This document shows positions 37,529-47,879 of a stretch of 64,000 nt of DNA, piece by piece (position 1 is the first letter of the stretch; each line of letters starts with the position of its first letter). Source of the DNA: Antedon bifida (Eukaryota; Echinodermata; Crinoidea; Comatulida; Antedonidae); the NCBI GenBank assembly GCA_963402885.1, contig OY727094.1, positions 12,588,501-12,652,500 on the forward strand, read 5' to 3'. The notes below the pieces were generated by a model, which saw nothing but the letters and a program-made list of their open reading frames with translations, made no database searches and was not told where the DNA came from. Position numbers and translations under genes: made by a program.

Positions 37529-37700
37529 GGGCGGTAGCAGGACTATCTTAAGGGGATTGCCCAAATGTCCAGGGCCTTAGCCAAGATCTGAAAATGGAAC
37601 GGGATTTAAAGCAAATTTTGTTAAACTAGAGGGTGAGCTCGCTTCGCTCGCTCCCCCTCTAGGAAGTGTAGACGATGGTTCTCGGAATGAATGTTCTTCT
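37529..37700. other. GC-rich hairpin and transposon-like end
   Basis: CTAGAGGG at 37627-37634 pairs with CCCTCTAG at 37654-37661 around a GAGC...GCTC core, forming a strong hairpin. About 100 bp upstream, CAGGGGCGGTAGCAGG resembles the CAG-NGGCGG start of hAT-type ends. No partner end or duplication was found. Confidence 0.35.
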
Positions 37701-39390
37701 TTTACGTTTTCTGTCGGTTACCATTATTGAAAATGCTTGACATTCGTAAAACTAAACTATTCTGTTTCACAGTGTCTTAGATGATTAATAACATTTTAAA
37801 GTATAGTCTTTATTATTTGGTAGGGCCCTTATAGGACGGAGGTGGGGAGGCGGAGTTCATTTGACTCGAGGGAGGGGCTTATTCGAGGGATATATGTTAA
37901 ATTTTTTAGTTTTAATAATATGGTAACATTTATAATCAAATGAAATCCTCTAATAGTGGTCTAATGAAAAGTGTTAAAAAAGAATAACAAATGCTTGGTA
38001 AATTGTAGATAACAGTGCGATGAATTCTACTACAAATAGTATAATTGTGTTATTATAAATGTGGATGGGATGGATGGTTATTAGATAGTTGGGTTGGCGG
38101 GGTGGGGGGGGGGTGATTATTATTCAAAGTGATGTTTTATTGGAGAGGCGTTTATTCAAATAAATATCATCCTAATAAGTATTAATACATTATTTAATTT
38201 AAACATCTTTTGAAACTAACTGCCGTGACAGAGTGGGCCATTTCGGCCCAAGAAAGAAGACATTACGGCTTGCAACATGGGCAGACATCTCGGTCCTAAC
38301 AGGACACAGATAGCCTACAGTTATTCCTGCCAGCTTACTTAATAAAACTCAGCTATCGGGATTTCAATCGATTAATGTCTTATCATCAAATCTCCCTATG
38401 TAATTTTATAATACTATTCCCCACAATATATTCCGATTCTTTATGGCGTATATTTAATTTGATCTTTATTAATTTGCAGTATAATTTTTATTTTTTAACT
38501 ACTGTACCTTTCACACGCGCGGTCCGTTCCTAAAATATACAAAAAACTAAAATGGCTATGACTAATGGCCAACTTAAGCTCCAGTCCTTTTATAGTATCT
38601 GTTTTTTTCTTCCGTCTTCCAAAGGGACACTGTATTGATTGATGGAAAGTGCCTGTTTCCAGTCACCTTTAGGGTCAAATCTATTATTTTAACTGCTCCC
38701 TTGTGTATAAAAGAGAGAAAATGGTTGAAACCAAGTTGCTGCAAGGTGAACTTATCATAAACCCGGAAATAACTTGACCACCAAGAATTGAAATTGAGTA
38801 GAAAATGTACTGTTGAAATCATAAATGTTGTTAAAAAACTCTTTATAATATCTTGCTAAGATAGAAATATGGAAAAATAGCGTCGAACTGCACATTAATG
38901 TTATCAAATCTACGTTTCGCGGTACATCTGAGATAGATAAGGTAGGTATCCAAGGCGGAGATTTGTACCAAAGTTTTTGCATTGTGCTCGCCTATGTCAG
39001 AATTAACCATAATTTATATATAGATGACACATCTAGATGGCACCACTAGTACGCTGAAAAAGACACTCCAAAGCATGCTATGAAACAGAAATATGATCAT
39101 AGCCTATTTTTTCCACCGGTACAACACATGCTTGCAAATAACATTGAAACAATAGGATAACATTTTTTTCAGGGGGAAGTTCCAATGAAGGTACTTCCGG
39201 TACGGTAATAAATTCTAATCATTATAATCAATTAATATTATCAATTAATAATTGAAACAAGTTTTTTAAAAATAGGAAGCTGCTGCTATAAATATTGAGC
39301 AAAATATTAAATTTTATATAAAAACCACAGTTTCCAAAATTCAATTGATGTAATGCAGCTGACACTATTATCCCTGTCTAACTAATTATA
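37700..39390. other. Stretch with G-rich tracts and unsupported frames
   Basis: It contains a G-run (near 38096-38118) that could form a quadruplex and a GC-richer segment (38220-38300). Two overlapping minus-strand frames (38574-38822, 38755-38982) have no recognisable motif. No gene is supported. Confidence 0.35.
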
Positions 39391-39392
39391 TA

Positions 39393-39458
39393 CTTGTCTG
39401 CAACATTTACATCTGATCCTGCCTCAATCAGGCACATACATGTGCTGCTATGTACAAC
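39393..39458 (-). pseudogene. Half ankyrin-repeat exon, decayed
   Basis: On the minus strand the frame reads CLIEAGSDVNVADK, which matches the second helix and the loop of an ankyrin repeat (compare LLVDAGSDINIQDG in the 30.5-kb exon). The first half (the TALHLAA helix) is absent. Upstream sequence is A-rich rather than pyrimidine-rich, and no GT sits in register at the exon end; the only candidate, AA|GTATAT, would shift the phase. It is probably a dead or truncated exon between the two good exons, in the same orientation. A real exon with different borders remains possible. Confidence 0.5.
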
Positions 39459-39459
39459 A

Positions 39460-40645
39460 ATTTGTATATTCTTTTTTTTTTCATTTAATTTTCTTGTTCA
39501 TTGGATCTATATGTTCATGAAAACATCTATTTGCATAAGATCTATATTGTATTTGTTTTGTCAAAAGTTAATATTAGACAAAACTTCAATTTTTATTAAA
39601 GTTTGATGACCTTCTGACCTCTAGTGTTGTCAATAATTGTTGGATTTGCAAAATTACACTTACTAAAATTTTGTGTTGCATATTTTCTGTAGGCGGTGTT
39701 ATATAATCATAAATTATTAAGCTGTACAATTGTCATTGCTATCATGGATTTCAAAAAGTAGACATACTATAAGCTTTCCAAAATGTATGGTAGCATTTGC
39801 CACCAATTTAATACCAAACAATTTCCAATTGTCAAATTCATCTATCAAAAATGATATCTTTGCGATGCTACAAGGGTATTTCATCTATGATATCCAAACA
39901 GAATTCCAGTCTTGGCATTGATTTTAAATTTAATACCTTTCAAATTGGTAGCACTACGCACAATTTAACGATTTAAAAGACAAAATCAATAACCAATTTT
40001 AAATAACTCAAAAATAGGTTTTTTATAAGACAAAAATAGGAAAATATTAACCAACAATGACTATTATGAGTAGCAAGCCAATCTATATTATACAACTTAA
40101 AATTTGTTACTCCGAATCTTCCTCAATCAGAAGACTGATACTAGCGCCTTTTGAGCTGGGGCACCGTTTGATTCCCCATTATCTATTAAGCTATGGTCGA
40201 AGAGCAAATTTGTACAAAAATGTGTTTTTGACCAACTGCAAGCTGCCGAATGCTGCATTCGATAATTCGTGGCCATTTTCTTGCACCACAATTCAGGTCA
40301 TCGCTAGCATCACATGCACCATTTAAAACTTTAAATCTCAAACGGGCGGTAAGTATGGTATTTTTGTTCATGTTTCTCTCATGCATGCCGCTCTGACAAA
40401 TAAAAGCTTGAGCACCATTTTACCATTTGCATGTAATAACACTAGTAAGTAATTTTACCTATGATTTGCTTGTCATTGGTAAATTTAGGACATTTTCAAA
40501 ACTTTGCTGTACAAAGCACAACAACCACCAAAAATATGAAATTGTTCATAATATTATCATATTAATAATATGGACTCATGTTTTGATATATTTGCTCTAA
40601 TTTTAGGTTATAAAACACATTTTGTCAAAAAATTGTCATTAAATC
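39460..40645. other. Intron-like stretch with a short paralogous segment
   Basis: No gene is supported. Two overlapping frames on opposite strands (40057-40326 plus, 40186-40386 minus) lie in a GC-richer block of unknown origin. The segment near 40528-40610 (CACCAAAAATATGAAATT... TTTGCT) is similar to 49868-49978. Confidence 0.4.
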
Positions 40646-40649
40646 TTAA

Positions 40650-41543
40650 CCCTCTTAGTTCCAAATTCCCGAGAGAGAGCCATTTCCCCTCAACCGTATT
40701 CTTTTCAGAACAGCATTTTTGTAATACTCCAGGGAGTTGAAATTTTTCAAACAGTAATTTCATCATTTTATCATAAATGTATGAAAAAATGTTTCTAAAA
40801 ACAAATATTCCTTATTAAATTTCCTGTAAAATGATGTATAATGTATATTTGTATGATTTATTTTTATTTATGAAATGTATGAATTAAAAAAAAATTCTAA
40901 TTTTTAATTAAAATTTCCAAGAAATTGCTTTAAAAAATCGTATAAAAACGATAATAAAATGATATTTAGAAAACCCCAACAAACAAATATTTATAATACA
41001 TACCTATAAATGTATATTTACTTGAACAAAAGTAATAATAGGAGAATTAGATACGAGTTATTTTATTCAAATAAACCGCCATCGTATAATCTTAGCCTAG
41101 GCCCAATCAAACCATCCTATCACCATCGTTCATGCCCACTATAAGCAAGTTACTCAGGCGAGTAAATTCTGACAACGTGCTGCATGGGCCTACAAACAAT
41201 TCGTCTCGCGTTGCACATTTTTCAACAAAGGAGTCAGTATTTCCGGTTGTGTGACTAGATACGGAGAACGTGTAATCAACAAACAACATGATTTTGATTA
41301 ATTAATTAGTTTTTAATTGATATTTCCAAAAGATTTTCCTATAGCGAAAATTTTTTCGTTGACATTTTTCGAAAGAAAATTTTACGCTTGATCGAATAAA
41401 AGCTATCCCAGAATCCTCAGACAAGCAGAAGTTAGTGATTATCGCCCTCAAACACAGAAGGTACGTTTGGTGTGTATCGCCGACTAGGGGTTTTCAACGC
41501 ATGTCCCATATGGTGTGTAACGCCGCCCGTGGCACTAAGAGGG
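40650..41543. mobile_element. Non-autonomous piggyBac-type element, 894 bp
   Basis: The ends are CCCTCTTAGTTCC at the left and, inverted, CCCTCTTAGTGCC at the right (12 of 13 match). They are flanked on both sides by TTAA (40646-40649 and 41544-41547). Established knowledge: piggyBac-superfamily elements insert at TTAA, duplicate it, and start with CCY. The inside is GC-richer than the surroundings. A 60-codon minus-strand frame (41107-41289) could not be matched to the transposase, so the element is taken as non-autonomous. Confidence 0.85.
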
Positions 41544-42082
41544 TTAATATATTATTTATTCATTTTATAGAGTGTACTGTATGCATATGTTTTGCTCGTG
41601 TACACTCTAGTATAAATTAACTTAAAATAAGAGGTTTTTTATAATTTAATAATTTTGAAATTGGCCTGTTTTATGCTATTCTGTTTTGTTTTATATTTTA
41701 AAAAATAACAAAAAATAATTTAAAGTTGGCTTGAGATACTGTACTGTCAGCATAAATATATTCTTTAGCTAAACATACAAGGCCTACTGTAATTTGTAAA
41801 ATAAGATTTTGGATCTGATGAAATGTAAAAATAAATCTAGTGATTATCCTTCTGTAATGTATCATAAAATGGCTTCAATTCTACTGTTTATGACAAGGCT
41901 TCATCATTTAATGAACTTTTTCACTCTTTAACGTTCGTGATTCACAAGCAAGGGTCGCTTGAATGTCCGCATCTGCCAGAATACAACTTAGATAGTCTTC
42001 AATTATAATATCTATCCATTAATTGTTTTAAATTTACTTGAAAGCATCAATGTTTAAAAAAGTTATAGGATACGATGAAATA

Positions 42083-42146
42083 AGTTTGTACTTACACAGG
42101 ACCCTTAGATTGGTAGCCTAGCGTCTTAATAACCAAGCTACAACTT
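42083..42146 (-). repeat. tRNA-derived relic, probable SINE head
   Basis: On the minus strand, TAGCTTGGTTATTAAGACGC resembles an internal A box and D arm. It is followed by a possible anticodon arm (CTAGGCTACCAATCTAAG). The B box would fall at GGGTCCTGTGTAAGTAC and is degenerate. A functional tRNA is unlikely. A tRNA-derived SINE or a dead tRNA gene is more plausible. Confidence 0.4.
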
Positions 42147-42201
42147 CATTCTTAATTGTCTCAATGTTAAGAAATGCCAATTCATGTCAATTGCTCTTTA
42201 A

Positions 42202-42260
42202 CCCTTTAGCACCTAAAGCGATGAAACCGCCCTGCGTATTACTACCTAAACCTCCCGCAA
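42202..42260 (+). mobile_element. Possible solo piggyBac-like end
   Basis: TTAA at 42198-42201 is followed by CCCTTTAGCACCTAAAG, the type of terminal word seen in piggyBac-like elements. No inverted partner with a second TTAA was found downstream, so it may be a truncated copy. Confidence 0.3.
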
Positions 42261-42649
42261 CTCCCTGGATTTTAAACACGATGTAGCTCTCGTTCTGCGA
42301 AGCCTAGCAACAAACGAAAAACAGTGACGTAAAGCTTGGAAAATCCCCTTTTAGATATGACATTATCTTTTGTCAAAGATAGTGTAGTAGGAATTAGATG
42401 TTACACTTCGCTAAAAAATTAGAGAACTGCTCGAGATAGGGCGCCTCTCGTGATGAGTAGGGATAGACGAATCTGAAACATGAGGAGCGCAATGGCAAAG
42501 CCTAACGAAAATGGTGTTTTCGGCAATAAATTGTTTAAATAAGCCACAAAAAACATCAAACTTCTTTTTTGTCTTTATTATACAAAGTTAAAAATTAATA
42601 TGATGTTTTCATACTGTTTTTGGATCTTTTTAATTGTTAATACATTTAT

Positions 42650-42910
42650 TTTGAGTGAGTTTTGGCATGACATGACTGTAAACACTGAGCTAGGATCAGG
42701 AGGAGGCTTACGCGCGCGCCTGTAGACGCATTCATGAATGGATGCTGGTCATCTCGTACCCAAACCAACCCGTACCCATAAAAACTCTTACCCATCTTGG
42801 TAAACCCAGTGAGCTGTAAGCCGAAGGCTAGAGGGCGTACTCCAGACTGCAAAGTGATTTCAACAGAAGGGGGAACCAACAAGATGGCGGCCGTAAATGT
42901 GTGTAACATT
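42650..42910. other. GC-richer block with AAGATGGCGGC word
   Basis: It contains a minus-strand 87-codon frame (42646-42909) without a recognisable domain. On the plus strand, CAACAAGATGGCGGCC near 42880 matches both a good translation-start context and the YY1 consensus (AAnATGGCGGC). It could be a promoter with a short first exon, or part of a transposon. It remains unassigned. Confidence 0.2.
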
Positions 42911-43494
42911 ATTTAATATAAAAAATAATAATCTAATAAAATACATAAGACCTCATAAATTAAAAGATTGCAATCCAGCCTTCGGCTATTACAAATCAAG
43001 TCAAGTCTGAAGTCATAATGCAAATTTTACAGTATACAGTATGTTGTTGGCAAACAATATATGATTTATGAATAAATGATATAAATTCTTCTGCAATTTC
43101 AATATTTTTTTATAAAGCAATTTCTATAAAACTTCAGGGGTAGGATCTGTAAATTCATTTCTATAGAAATTCAATAAAACTAAAACCTTTTATATATAGA
43201 TTCTATAGAACATTTTTTGTAAGGGTAGTATAATAAAAGGGGGTAAAGTAGGCCTCCTCACGGTTAATTTTTCCTTACCAATAATGAACTCATCAGCTTA
43301 TAATTAATATTATCATCAATGTTAGGCATTACATAAATCATGGCATATAAAATTACAATGAATGCACGAAAGTTCGGAGTGTTACAAGTTATTATTAAAT
43401 TATTAAAATTAACAATAATTGGGTTTTTTTTCAGTAAAAAAACATACTCATAGTCCTAAATTCCTATAATGTTAGTCCTACTGGTACCGTATTC

Positions 43495-43575
43495 ATTGTA
43501 TATGTTTCCCCTTATAGACAGATCGACTATTTGTATAATATTATTGATTACAATAAATATTGATTGATTGATTAC
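43495..43575 (+). mobile_element. LINE 3' tail ending in ATTG/GATT repeats
   Basis: ACAATAAATATTGATTGATT with one further GATT lies at the end of a short AT-rich segment. Established knowledge: many CR1/L2-type LINEs end in a short 3' UTR followed by a few copies of a 3-8-bp repeat rather than poly(A). It is 5' truncated, with no coding part left. Confidence 0.5.
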
Positions 43576-44406
43576 ACATGCCATACTACCTATTCTCTTT
43601 TATTACCCATTTAGAAATAAACCATACGTAATCAATTATTATATAGGCATACACATTGTAGGCCTATTATTACCACTAATAGGCCCCTAATATATTTATT
43701 CACTCTGATGAAGAAGTGTTTCTAAAGCTAGGTATTAAATTATCTATCTCTGTCCAATGATAAACAATTAAATGTAAATAATTGTTAAAAAGTTCAGGTG
43801 ATTTGCAAATAAAAACATTAAAATAAAAGAAATAAAATATGGTAGATATTCCAGGTACCTAAACAATTCCAGGTAATTGAAACACAAATTTGTATTCCAA
43901 AACATAAAAATATAATTCATTTGCACTTTATATAAAGATAACAGTACATTTTATATGTTAATTCGTATTAAATCTTAATTTTACAGTCATATTATTCTTC
44001 TGTTATATAGCATATTTCCTATACAATAACCTTCCGTACCCTTGAAATAGGCACCCATAGTGTCTCGCGTTTATTTGCATTGATCGAATAGGAAGTGTAA
44101 CATCTTCCTACTAGTACTACACTATCTTTGCTTTTGTGCCTTCTATTTGACTAAGTGACGTAATTTCCGTTCAAAGTTCAGAGGTTGGATCTATTGTTTT
44201 CGTTTGGAAAAAAGCACTGGCCCGGAACCGCATGAACGCGCAGCAACCTCTCGATTTCTTAGAGAAAAAAGACGGGTTTTTAGTCAAAAATAACGATTTA
44301 GATTTATCTGCCAATAGTGATATCGATATTTCACAAATAAGTAGTATATTATGCTATTGAAATTAGTAAATTTTAGGTTTTGTGAAGAAATTAGAATTTA
44401 AATGAT

Positions 44407-44445
44407 ATGTCCTGTCCGTAACAAAAATGTCCCGTCCGTAACAAT
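44407..44445. repeat. Short repeated word TCCGTAAC flanking the LINE insertion
   Basis: CCGTCCGTAACAA occurs twice here (near 44413 and 44431), and CCCGTCCGTAACGTC occurs once more at about 47089. The LINE insertion at 44636-46950 has split the set, so the three copies were originally within about 400 bp. Confidence 0.5.
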
Positions 44446-45154
44446 ATATTTTTGAAATATGATATTTTCATCAAAATATAAAATTTTCAAAAAATGTGTC
44501 ACAATATAATGAGATATAGTCCTCAGGAGGAAAAAATAAAATATCAAGATTTTTGCATAATTGCTTTTAAAATAAATGTAAAAAAAACACATAAAACGTC
44601 GCGGAATTATGAATTTGAAATGCATGTATGAAATTTTTTTTTTTTTATCTTTTGTGGTTAACCACCACCTTTATTCATTCAATGGTACATAAACAACAAT
44701 TACAGAATCTCATATATATTTACATTATTTTCTGCATATTTTTTGTTATGTTATCTATTATAAAATATATTGCATATTTAATAAAAAGTTGTTTACTTAT
44801 GAAACGTTTGTTAAATTATTTATCATAATTTGTGTGTCTTTCAGTTTATATATATTTGTATATATATATAATATCAATACATTCACACGTATAGAAATAC
44901 ATACTGTATATAAAATATATATATACATACACACATATATACCCATACAATACATACACACACATGCATGCATAAAATTAACATTAAAACCAGGAACGAT
45001 AAAAAAAATATACACAAATATAATACATTAGACCTATATACACTGGCATAAAAAAACCTATAAAAACTGTCAAGTAATAAAATGGAAATGTATACACAAA
45101 TTAAAAATAAAATATACGTATACATACAGACAATATACTTTATTTCCATTAAAG

Positions 45155-45470
45155 CTTACTGAAAAAATTCTGACAGTTTTTCTTTGACGTTAGCCCATTT
45201 TTTCCTAGCATTGATAATGTTACATGTGTATTCATTCTTAATTAAATTAAAAAGTTCTATTCTGTATAGGTTCCATATTGTTTTTTGTACATTTTCGTTT
45301 TTCAACGTTATTTTATATGTTATACATGATTTATATATTGAAAAATAAAAAACAGAAATTAATTCATTGATGAGTTTTTTCTATTTGTATTTCCAGTAAC
45401 TATATTAGTCCAACTTGAAAAGTTGTGTTGTGTTTCGTTAACAGAAAAACACTTAACAATTAGTCGGGTC
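45155..45470 (-). pseudogene. ORF2 extreme C-terminus of the LINE
   Basis: The minus frame reads KTIWNLYRIELFNLIKNEY and ends in KEKLSEFF plus stop, matching the basic, tryptophan-containing end of L1-type ORF2 proteins. A stop and probable frameshift near 45395 show decay. It is continuous with the fragment beyond the inserted element at 45495-46106. Confidence 0.6.
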
Positions 45471-45494
45471 AAAATATGAAAATATAGGGCCTAA

Positions 45495-46106
45495 CCCCAA
45501 AAAAAGAAAATGTTTTTTGATGTATTACAATAAAATATGGTCTCAAAAAACATATATCAAAAGTTTACTCAAATCGGACTACCGCAAAGGTTCAAAATTT
45601 GACGTTAAAAAAGATGGCCGCAATTTTTTAAAAATCTGTAACCGCTTGTAGTAGATTATTCTAAATATATATGTTTATATTTACACTTTTTGAACATTGT
45701 TCAAACATGACCGGAAATTCCAGTTTGTGACCTTTGACATATATGGCATGACGTTTATATATCTACGTAACTGCAAATCACAGAGTCTTGATATTGGTGT
45801 CAAAATGTTCAGAACATACATATTTATATTTACCCTTTTTAAACATTTTGTTGAAACATGACCGGTGACCCATATATGGCATAAAAAAATGTTCATATCT
45901 ACGTAACTAAAAATCATAGAGCCTAAATAATCGAAAACACAAGGTTTTCCCTTTGACACGATGTGTGTCTAAGTGCGTAAAAGTTGATTATAGGCTCTTT
46001 TCAACCTCTGCGGTAGTCCGATTTGGGTAAACTTTTGATATATATTTTTTGAGACCATATTTTATTGTAATTCATCAAAAAACATTTTCTTGCAATTTTT
46101 TTAGGG
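45495..46106. mobile_element. Harbinger-like MITE inserted in the LINE, 612 bp
   Basis: The arms are long: AAAATGTTTTTTGATG..., ending at a GGACTACCGCA word, runs 45508-45585 and recurs inverted at 46008-46093. The outer ends are CCCCAAAAAAAG and, inverted, CCCTAAAAAAATTGCAAG. TAA flanks both sides (45492-45494 and 46107-46109). PIF/Harbinger elements duplicate a 3-bp TWA target, so that superfamily is the best fit. The interior holds two related segments (ACATGACCGG ... ATCTACGTAACT). No transposase is present. Confidence 0.8.
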
Positions 46107-46114
46107 TAATGAAA

Positions 46115-46946
46115 CAGTTTGACTTGACTAAATCATTGAATCGACTTTCTCCAGGCTGGCTGAATTGGATGTATAAAGCATATGTTTTTCGTTTTCTACT
46201 TCTATTTTACATTTTTGGCATTTATCACTATCAGCTAATTTCCATAGTTTCAATTTTTTTCTACATGCTATAATTCTGTGTAACAATTTAAAGTTGAATT
46301 GGGCAACTTTTACAATATGTTTTGGTGTTTAAAACTTTATTACACCATATTGTGTGCCAATTTAAATCGACTCCAAATTCTTGTTCCCATTTCACTTGTG
46401 ATCTTGGGATAGAGACTTTACTATAATAATAAGATATCTATAAAACGTAGATGATTTATTTTGTTTATAGAATGTAAGCATGTCTAAGGTTTTATCTATT
46501 TCATTTTCAACATTTGGTATTTTAACAATTGTTTTCCATTGATGCGGTATTGATAACAGCAAAGTATTCAATTAACCCGTTTTTTTTATTACATAACATT
46601 AGAATCAACCTTTGATATGTTATAGTTCATTATCAACAATTATATCATTGATTGTTTTGATACCAGAATTTAACCAGGAGCAGAAGTACATTGATTTGCC
46701 ATCCAATGTTACATACTTGTTTTTCCATAATTGTTGAGATTTAATTTCGTTTACAGTGTGTGGTTCTGTACTTAACATGTTATTTAGAATCACAACAGCT
46801 TTTAATAATTGTTGATAGAACACTGGCATATTTTTTAAAATTGTATGATTTTCAGTATTAATTTTACTAATCTTAAGTGTACATTCTATTGGGTACATAT
46901 AATGTCTCGGGATAAATTTCCATTTCCCAGGATCTGGGCTTAGCAA
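46115..46946 (-). pseudogene. LINE ORF2 C-terminal region
   Basis: The uninterrupted frame at 46620-46946 reads SPDPGKWKF near its start, then LKNMPVFYQQLLKA and later LWKNKYVTLDGKSMYF..W. This is the segment between the reverse transcriptase and the Cys-His motif of L1-type ORF2. Nearer 46290-46190 the frame reads FKLLHRIIACRKKLKLWKL and then CQKC, the start of the Cys-rich motif. Several shifts separate the pieces. In a live element the protein would bind its RNA and prime cDNA synthesis; this copy is dead. Confidence 0.75.
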
Positions 46947-46969
46947 ACGTATGCATGTATGAAATTAAT

Positions 46970-47740
46970 AAACAACAAAATTTTAATTAATCACTTGATT
47001 ATGTAATATTGAGACATAAAGTAAATATATCTGTTGATAAAACAGTAATAAAATGCATAGTTTATGAATTAAATAAGATTTTCAAATTTCCCGTCCGTAA
47101 CGTCAAATTTTAATATTTAATATTCAATAACTTAAAAAATAAATATCAGAACAATAAAAAAAATGTTATTTAATAAACTTCAACATTTCTACATTGAGAA
47201 ATGGCCAAGAGTTACATCAAAATCAGTAAATGAAATTTTTCAACCTACGGACCAAATACTGTGGAATGCCCGTAATAGTAGTGAACATTTGTGGTTGTTA
47301 AAACTATAGATGGAATATGCTGTTACTAGATCCATGTTATTGGTTGTAACCCTTCACAGTTGTAGAGAATGTCATTGGTAATTGATAAGAAACAGAAAAC
47401 TTTTTAATACGTACAAATATAGTGTAGTGAGTGTGTCATGTTGTTTAAAAGTGTACAAATAAAAAAACGAGTCTGGGAAAATCTGTACTTGTGATTTGTT
47501 AGGAGCGTGGAGGAGATAACTTCTTGTAAATTCCGGAGTGCATGTTATTAGTCATTTTATATGCATAGATAGAATATTGGTCAAAATCAATATAAGGCCA
47601 AAGAAAATAAATAAAGCAAAACTATTTTGGGAAAAAAAATAGCAGACAAAAGATTTGAAAAATCTAAAATAGCGAAGATAGAATATTCATGAGTGCATGT
47701 TATTGGTCATCCAGAGTTTAGTAGACATTCTTTTTTTTTA
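46970..47740. other. AT-rich stretch
   Basis: No gene is seen. It begins with the sequence that was contiguous with 44619 before the LINE inserted. Confidence 0.35.
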
Positions 47741-47749
47741 CTATTTAGT

Positions 47750-47873
47750 TTTAGTTATCTGTAATATGCCTTGAAATGTTTTGATAAGGTGCAATATTTT
47801 TATTTTTTATTTGAATTGCCCCGTGTGGGATGATTAAAGAATTTTGAATTGAATTGAATTGAATTGAATATAA
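47750..47873 (+). mobile_element. LINE 3' tail ending in (GAATT)n
   Basis: TGCCCCGTGTGGGATGATTA followed by AAGAATTTT and about five GAATT units is the usual form of the 3' end of L2/CR1/Rex1-type LINEs, which terminate in a short tandem repeat. Only the 3' UTR remains. The strand is inferred from the position of the repeat. Confidence 0.55.
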
Positions 47874-47879
47874 ATGGTT

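Larger units (their letters stand above)
44620..46966 (-). mobile_element. 5'-truncated L1-like LINE with poly(A) and 16-bp target duplication
   Basis: ATGCATGTATGAAATT occurs at 44620-44635 and again at 46951-46966. Between them is a minus-strand element ending in poly(A), seen as a T-run from 44634 on the plus strand. The 3' UTR (44650-45150) is rich in TA/CA repeats. The ORF2 C-terminus ends with a stop near 45155. The zinc-knuckle-like CQKC...H segment lies near 46190, and the upstream frame at 46620-46946 is also ORF2. No reverse transcriptase domain is present, so the copy is 5' truncated at about 46950. A second element (45495-46106) interrupts it. Confidence 0.88.

Noticed and set aside
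38574..38982. Two overlapping minus-strand frames as exons
   Set aside because: No motif, no convincing splice sites and the frames overlap each other. Left as an unsupported possibility.
41935..42000. Minus-strand text resembling 'LADADIQATLA', an ankyrin-like loop
   Set aside because: Only about ten residues fit. There is no helix segment, no splice sites and no 99-nt register, so I cannot separate it from chance.
44628..45149. Overlapping frames rich in Tyr/Ile on both strands
   Set aside because: They lie in the TA/CA-rich 3' UTR of the LINE. The composition alone keeps them open.
47846..47873. (GAATT)n as an independent microsatellite
   Set aside because: Its position at the end of a 3' UTR-like segment fits a LINE tail better, so it is listed as part of that.
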